Shown here piece by piece: positions 9,817-19,847 of a DNA stretch of 64,000 nt. The position numbers and the translations under genes were made by a program. Under the pieces are notes generated by a model. It worked only from the letters and a program-made list of their open reading frames with translations, ran no database searches and was not told the DNA's origin. The DNA comes from Budorcas taxicolor (Eukaryota > Chordata > Mammalia > Artiodactyla > Bovidae): assembly GCF_023091745.1 (NCBI RefSeq), contig NC_068928.1, positions 15,270,001-15,334,000 of the forward strand, in the 5' to 3' direction. Numbering within the stretch: the first letter of the stretch is position 1; every line of letters begins with the position of its first letter.

Positions 9817-9981
9817 GGGGATTTCCCTGGTGATCTAGTGGCTAAGACTCTGCACTCCAGTGTAGGGGGAGTGTGGGTTTAATCCCTGGTCAGGGAACTA
9901 CATACTGATCCTACATACTGCAACCAAGAGTTCACATGCTGCAACTGAGACCCAGGACAGCAAAATGAGCAAACAAACAAA
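9817..9981 (+). mobile_element. CHR-type SINE
   Basis: Head 'gatttccctggtgatctagt', then 'ttaatccctggtcagggaac' and an A-rich tail 'gcaaacaaacaaatg' that runs straight into a (TG)n tract. Confidence 0.87.
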
Positions 9982-10036
9982 TGTGTGTGTGTATGTGTGT
10001 GTGTGTGTGTGTGTATGTGTGTGTGTGTGCGTGCGT
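9982..10036 (+). repeat. (TG)n microsatellite between two SINE tails
   Basis: TG repeat with TA and CG interruptions. It joins the A-tail of the CHR SINE (plus) to the 3' end of the following Bov-tA (minus). Confidence 0.93.
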
Positions 10037-10228
10037 GCTCAGCCACTCAGTCATGTCCGACTCTTTGTAACCCCATGGACTGTAGCCCCCTAAGCTCCTC
10101 TGTCTGTGGGAGTTCCCAGGCAAGAAGATGGAAGTGGGTTGCCATTTCCTGCTGCAGAGGACCTTAACCCAGGGATCAAAACTGCATTTCCTACATCTCC
10201 TGCATTGCAGGCGGATTTGTTCCTGCTG
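10037..10228 (-). mobile_element. Bov-tA SINE, head-truncated
   Basis: Tail 'gccactcagtcatgtccgac' at the left, body through 'ggcaagaagatggaagtggg', ending at a diverged 'gattgcaggcggatttgt'-type block before the head. Confidence 0.88.
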
Positions 10229-10271
10229 GAAAAATGCACAGGGTCTGAGAATGGGGCTGAGAGGAACTCAT

Positions 10272-10465
10272 ACATATTAAGCGCCTGCTGTGTGCAGGCA
10301 TCGTGCGCAGCACTTTAAATAGCCGATCCATCAACTCTTTGATGGCTGTGGAATGCCATCATTATCACCTTTTATAGATGGGAACATTGGGGTTAGGTAA
10401 TTTACCTGAGGTCACATAGCTAGTAAACTAACATTCCATCTAGGTCTGTCTGGTTTTCGTTCCTT
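10272..10465 (-). mobile_element. MIR SINE
   Basis: 'attaagcgcctgctgtgtgc', 'gcgcagcactttaaatagcc', 'cattatcaccttttatagat' and 'acctgaggtcacatagctag' occur in MIR reverse order. Nearly complete. Confidence 0.82.
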
Positions 10466-11274
10466 TGCAGATAAGCAGGTGGGCTAGTGGCAGGGCCCAG
10501 GAGGGTGTCAGAAAGTCCCGAGGCCCCTGCGGGAGGGAGCACCGATGGCTCAGAGGTCTCAGTGCTCTGAGTGGCTGCGTCTTCAGATGAGGCCCTGAGC
10601 CTCTCTGGGCATCCATCTCCCCCTGTTGCACTGCACCAAATGAGCTCTGGTGGCTTCTCATGAGACCGGGATTGGAGGACTCCCTGGAGAAGAGACATAC
10701 TGCCAAGAATTGAGGGGCTGGGGTGAGGGCCAGAGCCGAGATGAAGCTGTCACTCCCCTTGACTCATAGGCCCCAAGTTCATCTTTGGGGCATGAGGTAC
10801 AAGCCGAGGTCAGAGTCATTGCCGGGGCCATTACTCACCACGGCAACCCCTTAGTTGTCTCGGCCTCACTGGACCCAGCTTCCTGTGGAAAGGAAGGGAA
10901 ATTGCACTCATTTTCCAGGAACAAAGAGGCCAGCTTGCTGACCTTGCTGGCTTCCTCCCACCTTGTTCTGATCCCTGCCTCTGCTTGGTTGTATTAGAAC
11001 TTCTGCTGTCCCTCAGAGATGGGTGGAAAGACAAAACAGAGTGAAGGGAGAGAGTCCAGAAGGGACTCAAGAACCCTCCTTCCCCCACTTACTCTGGTAG
11101 AGGGAGTTGGGAGCACTCTGATGGTGGCGGGAAAGGAAAGGGCAGCTGTCCTGTAGGCTGGTGGGGAGAACAGATTTCTGATGGGACTGAGAAGGGGTGG
11201 GGGTCAGACTGCTGGTGCACAGGAAATCCAGACTAGGGAAAGAGAATTCACTTCTTTGCTCAGCTGTTGGGTAT
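10466..11274. other. unique non-coding stretch
   Basis: No confident repeat or exon. A half X-box (CACGGCAACC) lies at about 10838-10847. Confidence 0.4.
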
Positions 11275-11456
11275 GAAGCTCTTCCACACATGCCATCTCG
11301 TTAAATCCACACAATCCCCATCATCACCAAGGAAACAGGCTCAGAGAGGTTAAGTGATTAGCCCAAGATCACAGCATGTCAGGTGGCAGAGTCAGGGTTT
11401 AGACATCAGCCCTGTCTGACTCCAGAGCCTTTTATACTTTGCCACGGTGCCTCTCT
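11275..11456 (-). mobile_element. MIR SINE
   Basis: Contains 'cagagaggttaagtgattag', 'caagatcacagcatgtcagg' and 'tctgactccagagcctttta' in MIR reverse order. Confidence 0.82.
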
Positions 11457-11499
11457 GTGGCTCAAGAGTTGGAAGTTCTGAGTTTCAGAGATGTATGTC

Positions 11500-11605
11500 A
11501 ATGCTAAATTGCCAGATGAATTTCTCTGGGCCTTTATTGGTTCATCTGTAAAATGAGAAGATTCGCTTAGATGATTTCCAAAGTCCCTTTCAGTGCTCAG
11601 AGGTG
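11500..11605 (+). mobile_element. MIR3/MIRc-type SINE fragment
   Basis: 'tggttcatctgtaaaatgag' followed by 'gatgatttccaaagtccctt' is the MIR-family 3' segment. It lies beside an opposite-strand MIR at 11275-11456. Confidence 0.65.
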
Positions 11606-12559
11606 AGAGTTTGGGGGCTCCCTCCCCAGCCTGAAGTTGAGAACCAAGAATAGCTTGGAGGGTTATCTGGGCATCTGGGCTGACCTTTGTCATCAGTGAA
11701 TTAGAGTGGAGTCTTCATGCTGTGCAGGACCTCCTCATTGCCACCTTCAGACTCCAAGTCCTTTGGTTACCGGTTCTAGCTCTGCAGGTATATGTCTGCC
11801 ACCAGGAAGGGAGCAAGGAGACAGCTCAGTCTCAGGACTCCAGTGTGCAAGGAAGCCTGAATAAATTTCTCAGTGGAACAATAACTCCTCTTTCCTTGAC
11901 CCCTCCCTCCAAGCCACAGAGCCCAATTAGCAGCTTAGCACCAAAGTTCCCAGATGCATCGCACATGCTTTCCTGCCATTGGATGCACTGAATAACGAAG
12001 ATGTTTCTGGAGCTGAAATGTGGAGAACAGGAGGTAGGATGCGAACCTGCAAAAATGCAGTGAGAGATGTTTCAGCCTCCTGGGTGTTGCACTTCCCTTC
12101 ATGCTTTTAGAAAGGTGTCTGGTTCCCGAAAAGACTCCTGGCCCGAGTATAATTTTCTTATAATTATTCCATTCCTTGGGGCTTACCCTAGCATCCTATG
12201 TATTGAGGAGCAGGAGGAAGAGACCAGGCTCTGCCTGCTGGGGTCCTGTGGGAATATGAGCCTGATGAAGGAGGCGTAACTCCTAGCGGGAAGGTGTCCC
12301 CAGCCCAACGAGACCTTGCGGCTACCTCCCAGAGGGAATGCTTGGGCCAGTGAGGAAGACAGCCTGCTTGCTTAGTGAAAGCTGGTCTAAAGAAGTCAAG
12401 GGGGCTGGAAGGGGAAAATAAAGTTCAAGTGCAAAAAGGTGGCTGATGAAGCGTATTCACCTTGATGCTGGGGTAAAGAGGAAGGTCTCTGCCCTCAGGT
12501 GGGTTTTTCTCCTGATGGGAGATGAGTCACCCGCAGGGAACCCAATAATACTGAATTGA
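11606..12559. other. unique non-coding stretch
   Basis: No repeat family or exon recognised. Confidence 0.4.
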
Positions 12560-12565
12560 GTGTGT

Positions 12566-12612
<47 letters not shown>

Positions 12613-12621
12613 CGCGCGCGC
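12560..12621 (+). repeat. compound (TG)n(CG)n microsatellite
   Basis: About 44 bp of TG-rich repeat followed by a pure (CG) run. Alternating purine-pyrimidine throughout, the classic Z-DNA-forming pattern. Confidence 0.95.
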
Positions 12622-12849
12622 AATTTTATGCCCAGGATAGGAACTCTCACTTTCTAAATTTGCTTGACAGAGACATTTTCACAAAGAAACCTTGAGAAAA
12701 GGATTCTCTTGTCTTTTCCTTGTCATTTGGAGCAGAAAAGCTCAAATTGGGGACAGACATAGAAACATCATCTACCTCTAGCAAGTTGAAGTTGTTGGAA
12801 TTTGTATTTGTTGAGTTTGCAAAAAAAGGTCTGGGAGTCATAGGAGCAC

Positions 12850-12970
12850 ACTTAGTCACTGTATGGCTTCAGAAGAGTCCTTCCTCCTCTTTGGGCCTCA
12901 GCTTTCCCATCTGTAAAATGGTTAATTAAATTTAGAAAATTCTCAGGTCTCTGCTAGCTCTTGACATTCT
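12850..12970 (+). mobile_element. MIR-family SINE fragment
   Basis: 'ctttgggcctcagctttccc' and 'atctgtaaaatggttaatta' are MIR core blocks. The 3' part 'tcaggtctctgctagctctt' resembles MIR3. Confidence 0.65.
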
Positions 12971-13274
12971 TGGTTTTGTTCTTGTTTTTCTTCTCTTTTG
13001 TGAGTCTTCCCGACCAACTTCCTCTTGGGAACAGGTTCCATGGTTCATGAAGGTCCATGGTTGTGAAGACCTTGGGGCCAACGAGAATCGCATATCTGAG
13101 CCAATTAGTCATAATGCTGCCCATTTATCAGCCATCGAGTTTTGTGCACACCTGTGAAAGGCACTATAAGCAGATCTAAGGATGACAGGTGTCAAAGCAC
13201 AGGGCTCAAGCCCTGCTTACAAGCAGCTTGTGTAAGCCTTAGTATACCTGTAACAAAATCAGGGCTGAAGAAGC
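12971..13274. other. unassigned stretch
   Basis: No repeat family or exon recognised before the BovB boundary. Confidence 0.35.
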
Positions 13275-14083
13275 TTCAGTTCAGTTCAGTTGCTCAGTCG
13301 TGTCTGATATCTTTGCGACCCCATGAATTGCAGCATGCCAGGCCTCCCTGTCCATCACCAACTCCCAAAGTTCACCCAAACTCATGTTCATCGAGTTGGT
13401 GATGCCATCCAGCCATCTCATCCTGTGTCATTCCCTGCTCCTCCTGCCCCCAATCCCTCCCATCATCAGGGTCTTTTCCAATGAGTCAACTCCTCACGTG
13501 AGGTGGCCAAAGTATTGGAGTTTCAGCTTTAACATCAGTCCTTCCAAAAAACACTCAGGACTGATCTCCTTTAGAGTGGACTGGTTGGATCTCCTTGCAG
13601 CCCAAGGGACTCTCAAGAGTCTTCTCCAACACCACAGTTCAAAAGCATCAGTTCTTTAGTGCTCAGCTTTCTTCACAGTCCAACTCTCACATCCATACAT
13701 GACCACAGGAAAAACCACAGGCTTGACTAGATGCACCTTTGTTGGCAAAGTAGTATCTCTGCTTTTTAATATGCTATCTAGGTTGGTCATAACTTTCCTT
13801 CCAAGAAGTAAGCATCTTTTAATTTCATGGCTGTAATCACCATCTGCAGTGATTTTGGAGCCCCCCAAAATAAAGTCTGACACTGTTTCCACTGTTTCTC
13901 CATCTATTTGCCATGAAGTGATGGGACCAGATGCCATGATCTTAGTTTCTGAATGTTGAGCTTTAAGCCAACTTTTTCACTCTCCTCTTTCACTTTCATC
14001 AAGAGGCTTTTTAGTTCCTCTTCACTTTCTGCCATAAGGGTGGTGTCATCTGCATATCTGAGGTTATTGATATTTCTCCTGGC
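13275..14083 (-). mobile_element. BovB (RTE-clade LINE), 5'-truncated
   Basis: Begins at the canonical BovB 3' end (reversed 'ctgaactgaactgaa' tail) and extends about 810 bp into the C-terminal part of the reverse-transcriptase ORF. A minus-strand open segment at 13656-13937 encodes recognisable BovB C-terminal protein with motifs such as 'GPITSWQIDGETVET' and 'VVMYGCESW'. It is a dead 5'-truncated copy. Confidence 0.93.
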
Positions 14084-14144
14084 TTAGAGGACATTTATTC
14101 CAACTCTCTTACTTTATAGTGATGTCCACCACCTGGTTGCATTG

Positions 14145-14263
14145 GTGGTGGTTGTTGTTTAGTCGCCAAGTCATGTCCAACTCTTCATGACCCCATGGAC
14201 TGCAGCATGGCAGGCTCCCCTGTCCCTCACCATCCCCCAGAGTTTGCTCAAGTTCATATCCAT
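14145..14263 (-). mobile_element. Bov-A SINE (single unit)
   Basis: Tail side 'tgttgtttagtcgccaagtc', then 'catggactgcagcatggcag'. The perfect 9-bp target duplication GTTGCATTG lies at 14136-14144 and 14264-14272. Confidence 0.87.
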
Positions 14264-14272
14264 GTTGCATTG

Positions 14273-14732
14273 ATTAAAACTTCTATTAATGTCTATTTCC
14301 CCAAATATTTCCATCTTTATGGACGAAGGGTTCATGGAGAAGAACTATGGGGACACGGAACAGAAAAGGAACAGATTATTTACTTAAATGGCTCTTCTCC
14401 CCCACTGGATGCGTGTGAGTGATTCATTCCATGATATGACAATGATTCTTTTGCCAATAACTAATATCCATGACTTTATGATCCCCCTCCCCCACCACCC
14501 CCGCAAAGTCTTAAGAACATTAGAACTGGTCTCAAAAATCCCACTTTCCTCTCTGGTCTTATCTTTAGTGTAGGGTAAGGATTTGAGCTTCAGTAATCTG
14601 AAATTCAAAGGGCCTTTGCCTTTTGGGGTTTCTGAGCAGATGTTCAAAGTCTCACTGTGTATCTGAGAAGACTGAAGCATAAAAGGGAGGACAGAAGAGA
14701 CTCACCCTCCATTCACCGAGTCCTCCTCATGC
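14273..14732. other. unassigned stretch
   Basis: No repeat family or exon recognised. Moderately AT-rich. Confidence 0.35.
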
Positions 14733-14920
14733 TTTGGGTGTTTTACACTTATTATTTCATTGCATCCACATGAGAATCTTGTGACGAGGGATGCTGTTAT
14801 CATACCTTTTACAGACGTGGAAGCAGAAGTCTAGAGAGATTCAATATCTGGCCCAAACTCACCATTTAGCAAGTGATATGTTTCCAGTTGAGAACTCATA
14901 TTTCTTCCACTCCAAAATGA
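14733..14920 (-). mobile_element. MIR SINE
   Basis: 'ttacacttattatttcattg', 'catgagaatcttgtgacgag' and 'taccttttacagacgtggaa' are in MIR reverse order. The tRNA-side end is decayed. Confidence 0.75.
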
Positions 14921-16784
14921 ACGACAAGTCCACAGGTAAGAAGAGAACGGACCTAAAAGAATCCCCCTAGGGAGTCCTATCAAACCACCTATCATTTCCC
15001 ATCCTTAGCCCTGTCTTGGCTGTAGCCATCCAGCCATCTGGCAAAATGCCAGATTTCCTCATAGAGCAAGTCCATCCTTCTCCCTTCTCTGGAGAGTGGA
15101 GCTGAGGTGGGGCTTCTTCCTCTTTATCTGTGCCCTCCAACTATGCCTCTTGGGAGAGTTCTTTTGGTCATACTAAGTGGCTTTTCAGATTTGGAAATGT
15201 CCAAACAACCCACTCTGCTCCACAAAGGCTGTTTGGTGGCTCCCTAGACTACTAAATCTTCAGGTGGAGAGGTGTCCTGCAGGGACCAGCTTTGCTCACC
15301 CAATAGCTCCTGCTGATGCCACTCTTTCTCTCTCCACTTCTCACCTCTACATCGTGAGTAAGAACTGTGTGAGGGGAAATGATGTGTTATGGGGAGGAGT
15401 CCTCAATGTGTTCAAAAGAAAACTCTTGGAGATGTTGTGAGTGTGATAGAATTATCAACATTACTTGAAACCAATGGTGTCAATTGTGAGACACAGGTTA
15501 CAATTCTGTGTATTCTACAGCAGTGTAAAAACTGCTAAAATGTCATGAAGAGAGGAAATGAAAGCAAGGGAAGATTGGACAGGAGTCACTGGAATCCTGG
15601 AGTCAGGGAGAAACAGTCAGAACCAAGTGTTACAATGAGTCAGCACCACGGACAGAGACAGAGCTTGTTACCTGCCGTCCTCCAGTTTCTCTTTGTTCAA
15701 CGATGCTGTGCCTATGGCTAGGGTCAGGTCTTCCAGCTGGCAAGTCTCCTTCTCTTGACCTGTTTATCTGTCCCTGTTCTCTCTTTGCATTAGCCTGGGT
15801 ATCTCCTGGGGCTGTGAACAACTGGCACTGCCCTGGCACACTTACAGGACAAACCTGCTACTTTCGAAGCCCAGGCCTCCAGCACAGAGGGCATCTGGGC
15901 TGCTCAGGCCTCCTCCCCACCGGGTAGGTGACCTTCTTCTTTGATGGAAGAGCAGGTGGGTTGGTTTGGCTCTAGTGATAAATTTTGCTGTGACAGGTGG
16001 CCTAGAGTGATTGGGCAGGAACCTTCTCCCTTCCCCCACATCCAGGAAACTCTGGCTTCAGGGTAGGAGGAGAAAATTAAAACTACGGTTTAGTATGGAA
16101 TTAGGGCCATAAAACCACAGGTTACAGGAACGCAACAGCTACAACCATAAACCTAGAGCCCATTCAATCATAGAATAGGTGCTTTTACACATTAAGTAGG
16201 AACATTTATGTACAGGTAACAGAGAATAACTCCCGATCTTCTGTTTGTAGCAATAACTGGACATTTATGGAGTTTTTGTGACTGTTTAATTATGGTGAGT
16301 GACAAAGAGGTCTGGAATGGGGACGGTCAGGGCACATAAAACTGTGGCTAAGGTTGAATTTCATGACCAAGGAAACAAAACGTGGTCAAAGCCAATCTGT
16401 CCCTGTTTCTGCCTCCAGGAAGGATGAACCTGGTACCCAGGTCAGACTGGCGGTGCTCATTTTAGAACTCAGGAGGCAGGATGCTTTGAACTAGGCTTTG
16501 GGCTTTCCTCCCCATCCCCACCCCAATCTTGGTTCAGTGCTCATGGTCACTGTCAGCATCAGGAACTTAACTCTGGGTTGGTCTTTGGTCTTGGGCTCCT
16601 CTCTTCCTATCTGCTTTAATCTTTACACTTTAAAGGTCTCCCACAATCTGCCCAGGTCATAGGGTAGAGGAGTATTTGTGGGGTAAGGCTCCTGCTGCTT
16701 CCTACGTTCTTAAAAAGGCAAAGAGGTGCAGTTGATAGCTATTCAGAAATAATTCTAACAGCTAATGACACTTTCTAATCTCTA
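14921..16784. other. unique non-coding stretch
   Basis: Nearly 1.9 kb with no repeat that I can name and no exon. It contains the RE1-like site at 15639-15659. The open frames present (60-87 codons) show no known domain. Confidence 0.45.
15639..15659 (+). promoter_or_regulatory. RE1/NRSE (REST-binding) motif
   Basis: The 21 bases are the left half GTCAGCACC, two spacer bases and the right half GGACAGAGAC, in canonical spacing. By eye 18 of 21 positions agree with the classical RE1 consensus, and the core trinucleotides AGC, ACC, GGA and CAG are all intact. REST recruits co-repressors to silence neuronal genes in non-neuronal cells. Lying in unique sequence, this is the best single transcription-factor motif in the window. 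Confidence 0.68.
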
Positions 16785-16915
16785 ACAAATATTCACTCAA
16801 AAATTGAGCTACTATGGTATGCCACGTTCTGGACACGAGGATGATAAAGTGAATACCTTTCTTTAAACAGTTCCCAGTCTGGTATGAGAGTTGTAAAGGT
16901 AACTTCATACTCTAT
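16785..16915 (-). mobile_element. L2 LINE 3' end
   Basis: 'gagctactatggtatgccac', 'tctggacacgaggatgataa' and 'cagttcccagtctggtatga' follow the reversed L2 3' consensus. Confidence 0.6.
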
Positions 16916-17224
16916 GGTGTGTCCCGCTTGGGTGTACTCAAAGTCCTGTAGCACGAACGGGTTGGAAAGTATTGTGAGCTTCATTTTGTAGAGAAGGCAC
17001 TTGGATCTTGGAAAGGTTGTCTTAGGTGGCAGAACTGGGGCCAGAAATCAGGTCTCCTCACTCTAAAACAGGACCATTTTCCTTTACCACACTTGAAGTT
17101 ATAACTCACCCTAACTGGAATTCTTATTGCTGCACATGACTCTCTTTTCTCCTTTCTTGGTCTCTGAGAGGATCTTCAAGTGTAGGTCCCCACATGCCTT
17201 GAGTCTACCTGGGTTTAGCCCATA

Positions 17225-17485
17225 TTTCCTGAGTAACAGTGATAGCTGTTATTAAATGACATGTATTAAATACCAGTTGCAAGTACTATCCTAAATGCTT
17301 CACACATTTTAACTCACATATTCATAATGGCTCTCTGAGGTTGGCACTGTTATCATCTTCATTTTACAGATGGGGAAATTGAGGCACAGGGATGCTAACT
17401 GACTTAACCGAAGTCCCGTGGCTGGCAAATAGCAGACCAGGCAGCCTGTTCCAAAGTCTGTATCCTAACCACTATCCCACTGTGT
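17225..17485 (-). mobile_element. MIR SINE (near full length)
   Basis: All blocks are present from 'gtattaaataccagttgcaa' through 'ttcattttacagatggggaa' to 'tgtatcctaaccactatccc'. Confidence 0.88.
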
Positions 17486-17499
17486 CTTTCCTACGGAAA

Positions 17500-17600
17500 G
17501 AACACTGGAGATTTAGGTTCAAGCTCTCATCTGTATTTACTTGCAATGTGACTTTGCATGCATCACTTAATTCCCCTGGGACTCAGTTTCCTTCACTGGT
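17500..17600 (+). mobile_element. MIR SINE fragment
   Basis: 'agatttaggttcaagctctc', 'tgcatcacttaattcccctg' and 'ggactcagtttccttcactg' give a plus-oriented MIR immediately beside the opposite-strand copy at 17225-17485. Confidence 0.72.
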
Positions 17601-17800
17601 AAGTAGTAACAGTAACTCACATTTATATGGTACTTTGCAATTTATAAAGAACTTTGTCAGGGAGCAACTCATTTGATCCTCATACGTGTCAGTGAAGAAA
17701 ATGACAATCTTGATTTTATGCATGAGAAAACTCAGGACTCCAGGGTCTAGCCAAGGTCATATAGCTAGTATGTATTGGAATAAGACTTGGAGCCCAGGCC
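17601..17800 (-). mobile_element. MIR-family SINE
   Basis: 'ctcatttgatcctcatacgt', 'tgagaaaactcaggactcca' and 'caaggtcatatagctagtat' are in reverse MIR order, giving a run of three MIR pieces in 600 bp. Confidence 0.72.
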
Positions 17801-17939
17801 TTGGTGGTTTCCTGGACTTAGAATATGTGGGTTTAGGACCAAATGTGCTCTAAGCATCCTGCAATCCCAGATCTTCTCTGGGCTGGGAAACCAAGAATCT
17901 GGGTTGGTCTTAGTTCAGGCTCTGCAACAAATTACCATA

Positions 17940-18153
17940 CTGACTTCCCTGGTGGCCCAGTGGCTATGACTCCATGCTCCCAATGTAGAAGGCCTGGGTT
18001 TGATCCCTGGTCAGGGAACTAGATCCCACATGCCATAGTTAATAAGAGTTCGCATGCTTTAATGAAAGAACCCTCATGCTGCAACAAAGATTGAAGTCCC
18101 ATGTGCCACAACTAAGAGGTGGTGGAGCCAAAATAAAGAAAAAAATTAAAAAT
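17940..18153 (+). mobile_element. CHR-type SINE nested in the MLT1 LTR
   Basis: Head 'gacttccctggtggcccagt', then 'ttgatccctggtcagggaac' and an A-rich tail ending at 18153. A 9-bp target duplication with one mismatch (ATTACCATA at 17931-17939, ACTACCATA at 18154-18162) joins the two LTR parts. Confidence 0.9.
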
Positions 18154-18798
18154 ACTACCATAGACTGGATGATTTATGAGCAATAGAAATTTATTTCTTA
18201 TAGTTCTGGAGGCTACAATTTTGAGATCAATTTTCCAGCATGGTGAATCCTGGCAAGAGCCTTCTTCTGGGCTATATACTGCCTACTTCGTATATCCTCA
18301 CATGGTAGACAGGTGGGAGAGAAATATCTGGGGTCTCTTTATAAGGGCACTAATCCCATTCATTAGGATTCCACCCTCATGACTTAATTACCTCCCTAAG
18401 TTCCCACATCCTAATACTATCATGGACCACAGCCTTGTCTAACTCAGTGAAACTAGGCCATGCTGTGTGGGGCCACCCAAGACGGACGGGTCATGGTGGA
18501 GAGGTCTGACAGAATGTAGTCCACTGGAGAAGGGAATGGCAAACCACTTCAGTATTCTTGCCTCGAGAACCCCATGAACAGTATGAAAAGTCAAAAAGAT
18601 AGGACACTGAAAGATGAACTCCCCAGGTCAGTAGGTGCCCGATATGCTACTGGAGATCAGTGGAGAAATAACTCCAGAAAGAATGAAGGGATGGAGCCAA
18701 AGCAAAAACAACAGCCAGCTGTGGATGGGACTGGTGATAGAAGCAAGGTCTGATGCTGTAAAGAGCAATATTGCATAGCAACCTAGAATGTTAGGTCC

Positions 18799-19847
18799 AT
18801 GAATCAAGGCAAATTGGAAGTGGTCAAACAAGAGATGGCAAGAGTGAACGTCGACATTCTAGGAATCAGTGAACTAAAATGGACTGGAATGGGTGAATTT
18901 AATTCAGATGACCATTACATCTACTACTGTGGGCAGGAATCCCTCAGAAGAAATGGAGTAGCCATCATGGTCAACAAAAGAGTCCAAAATGCAGTACTCG
19001 GATGCAATCTCAAAAACGACAGAATGATCTCTTTTCGTTTCCAAGGTAAACCATTCAATATCACAGTAATCCAAGTCTATGGCCCAACCAGTTGCTGAAG
19101 AAGCTGAAGTTGAATGGTTCTATGAAGACCTACAAGACCTTCTAGAACTAACACCCCCAAAAGATGTTCTTTTCATTATAGGGGACTAGAATGCAAAAGT
19201 AGGAAGTCAAGAAACACCTGGAGTAACAGGCAAATTTGGCCTTGGAGTACAGAATCAAACAGGGCAAAGACTAATAGAGTTCTGCCAAGAGAACTCACTG
19301 GTCACAGCAAACACCCTCTTCCAACAACACAAGAGAAGACTCTACACATGGATATCACCAGATGGTCAGCACCGAAATCAGATTGATTATATTCTTTGCA
19401 GCCAAAGATGGAGAAGCTCTATTCAGTCAGCAAAAACAAGACCAGGAGAGGACTGTGGCTCAGATCATGAACTCCTTATTGCCAAATTCAAACTTAAATG
19501 AAGAAAGTGGGGAAAACCAGTAAACCATTCAGGTATGACCTAAATCCAATGCCTTATGATTATACAGTGGAAGTGAGAAATAGATTTAAGGAACTAGATC
19601 TGATAGACAGAGTGCCTGATGAACTATGAATGGAGGTTCGTGACATTGTACAGGAGACAGGAATCAAGACCATCCCCAAGAAAAAGAAAAAGCAAAATGG
19701 CTGTCTGAGGAGGCCTTATAAATAGCTGTGAAAAGAAGAGAAGCGAAAAGCAAAGGAGAAAAGGAAAGATATACCCATTTGAATGCAGAGTTCCAAAGAA
19801 TAGCAAGAAGAGATTAGAAAGCCTTCCCCAGTGATCAATGCAAAGAA
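18799..19847 (+). pseudogene. BovB endonuclease region (broken ORF)
   Basis: The first open segment (18799-19098) gives the N-terminal endonuclease block, with 'ISELKWTGMGEF', 'RRNGVAIMVNKRV' and 'ITVIQVYGP'. The frame is lost near 19093 by a short deletion. Further on, the conserved GDWNA block carries a TAG at 19187-19189 in place of its Trp codon. The catalytic-type 'QIDYIL' and 'GSDHELL'-like blocks are recognisable at about 19380-19480. More frame breaks occur near 19500 and at a TGA near 19626. In a live element this domain nicks target DNA. Confidence 0.85.

Noticed and set aside
13656..13937. well-conserved 93-codon minus frame
   Set aside because: It is the C-terminal part of a truncated BovB ORF, not a host gene.
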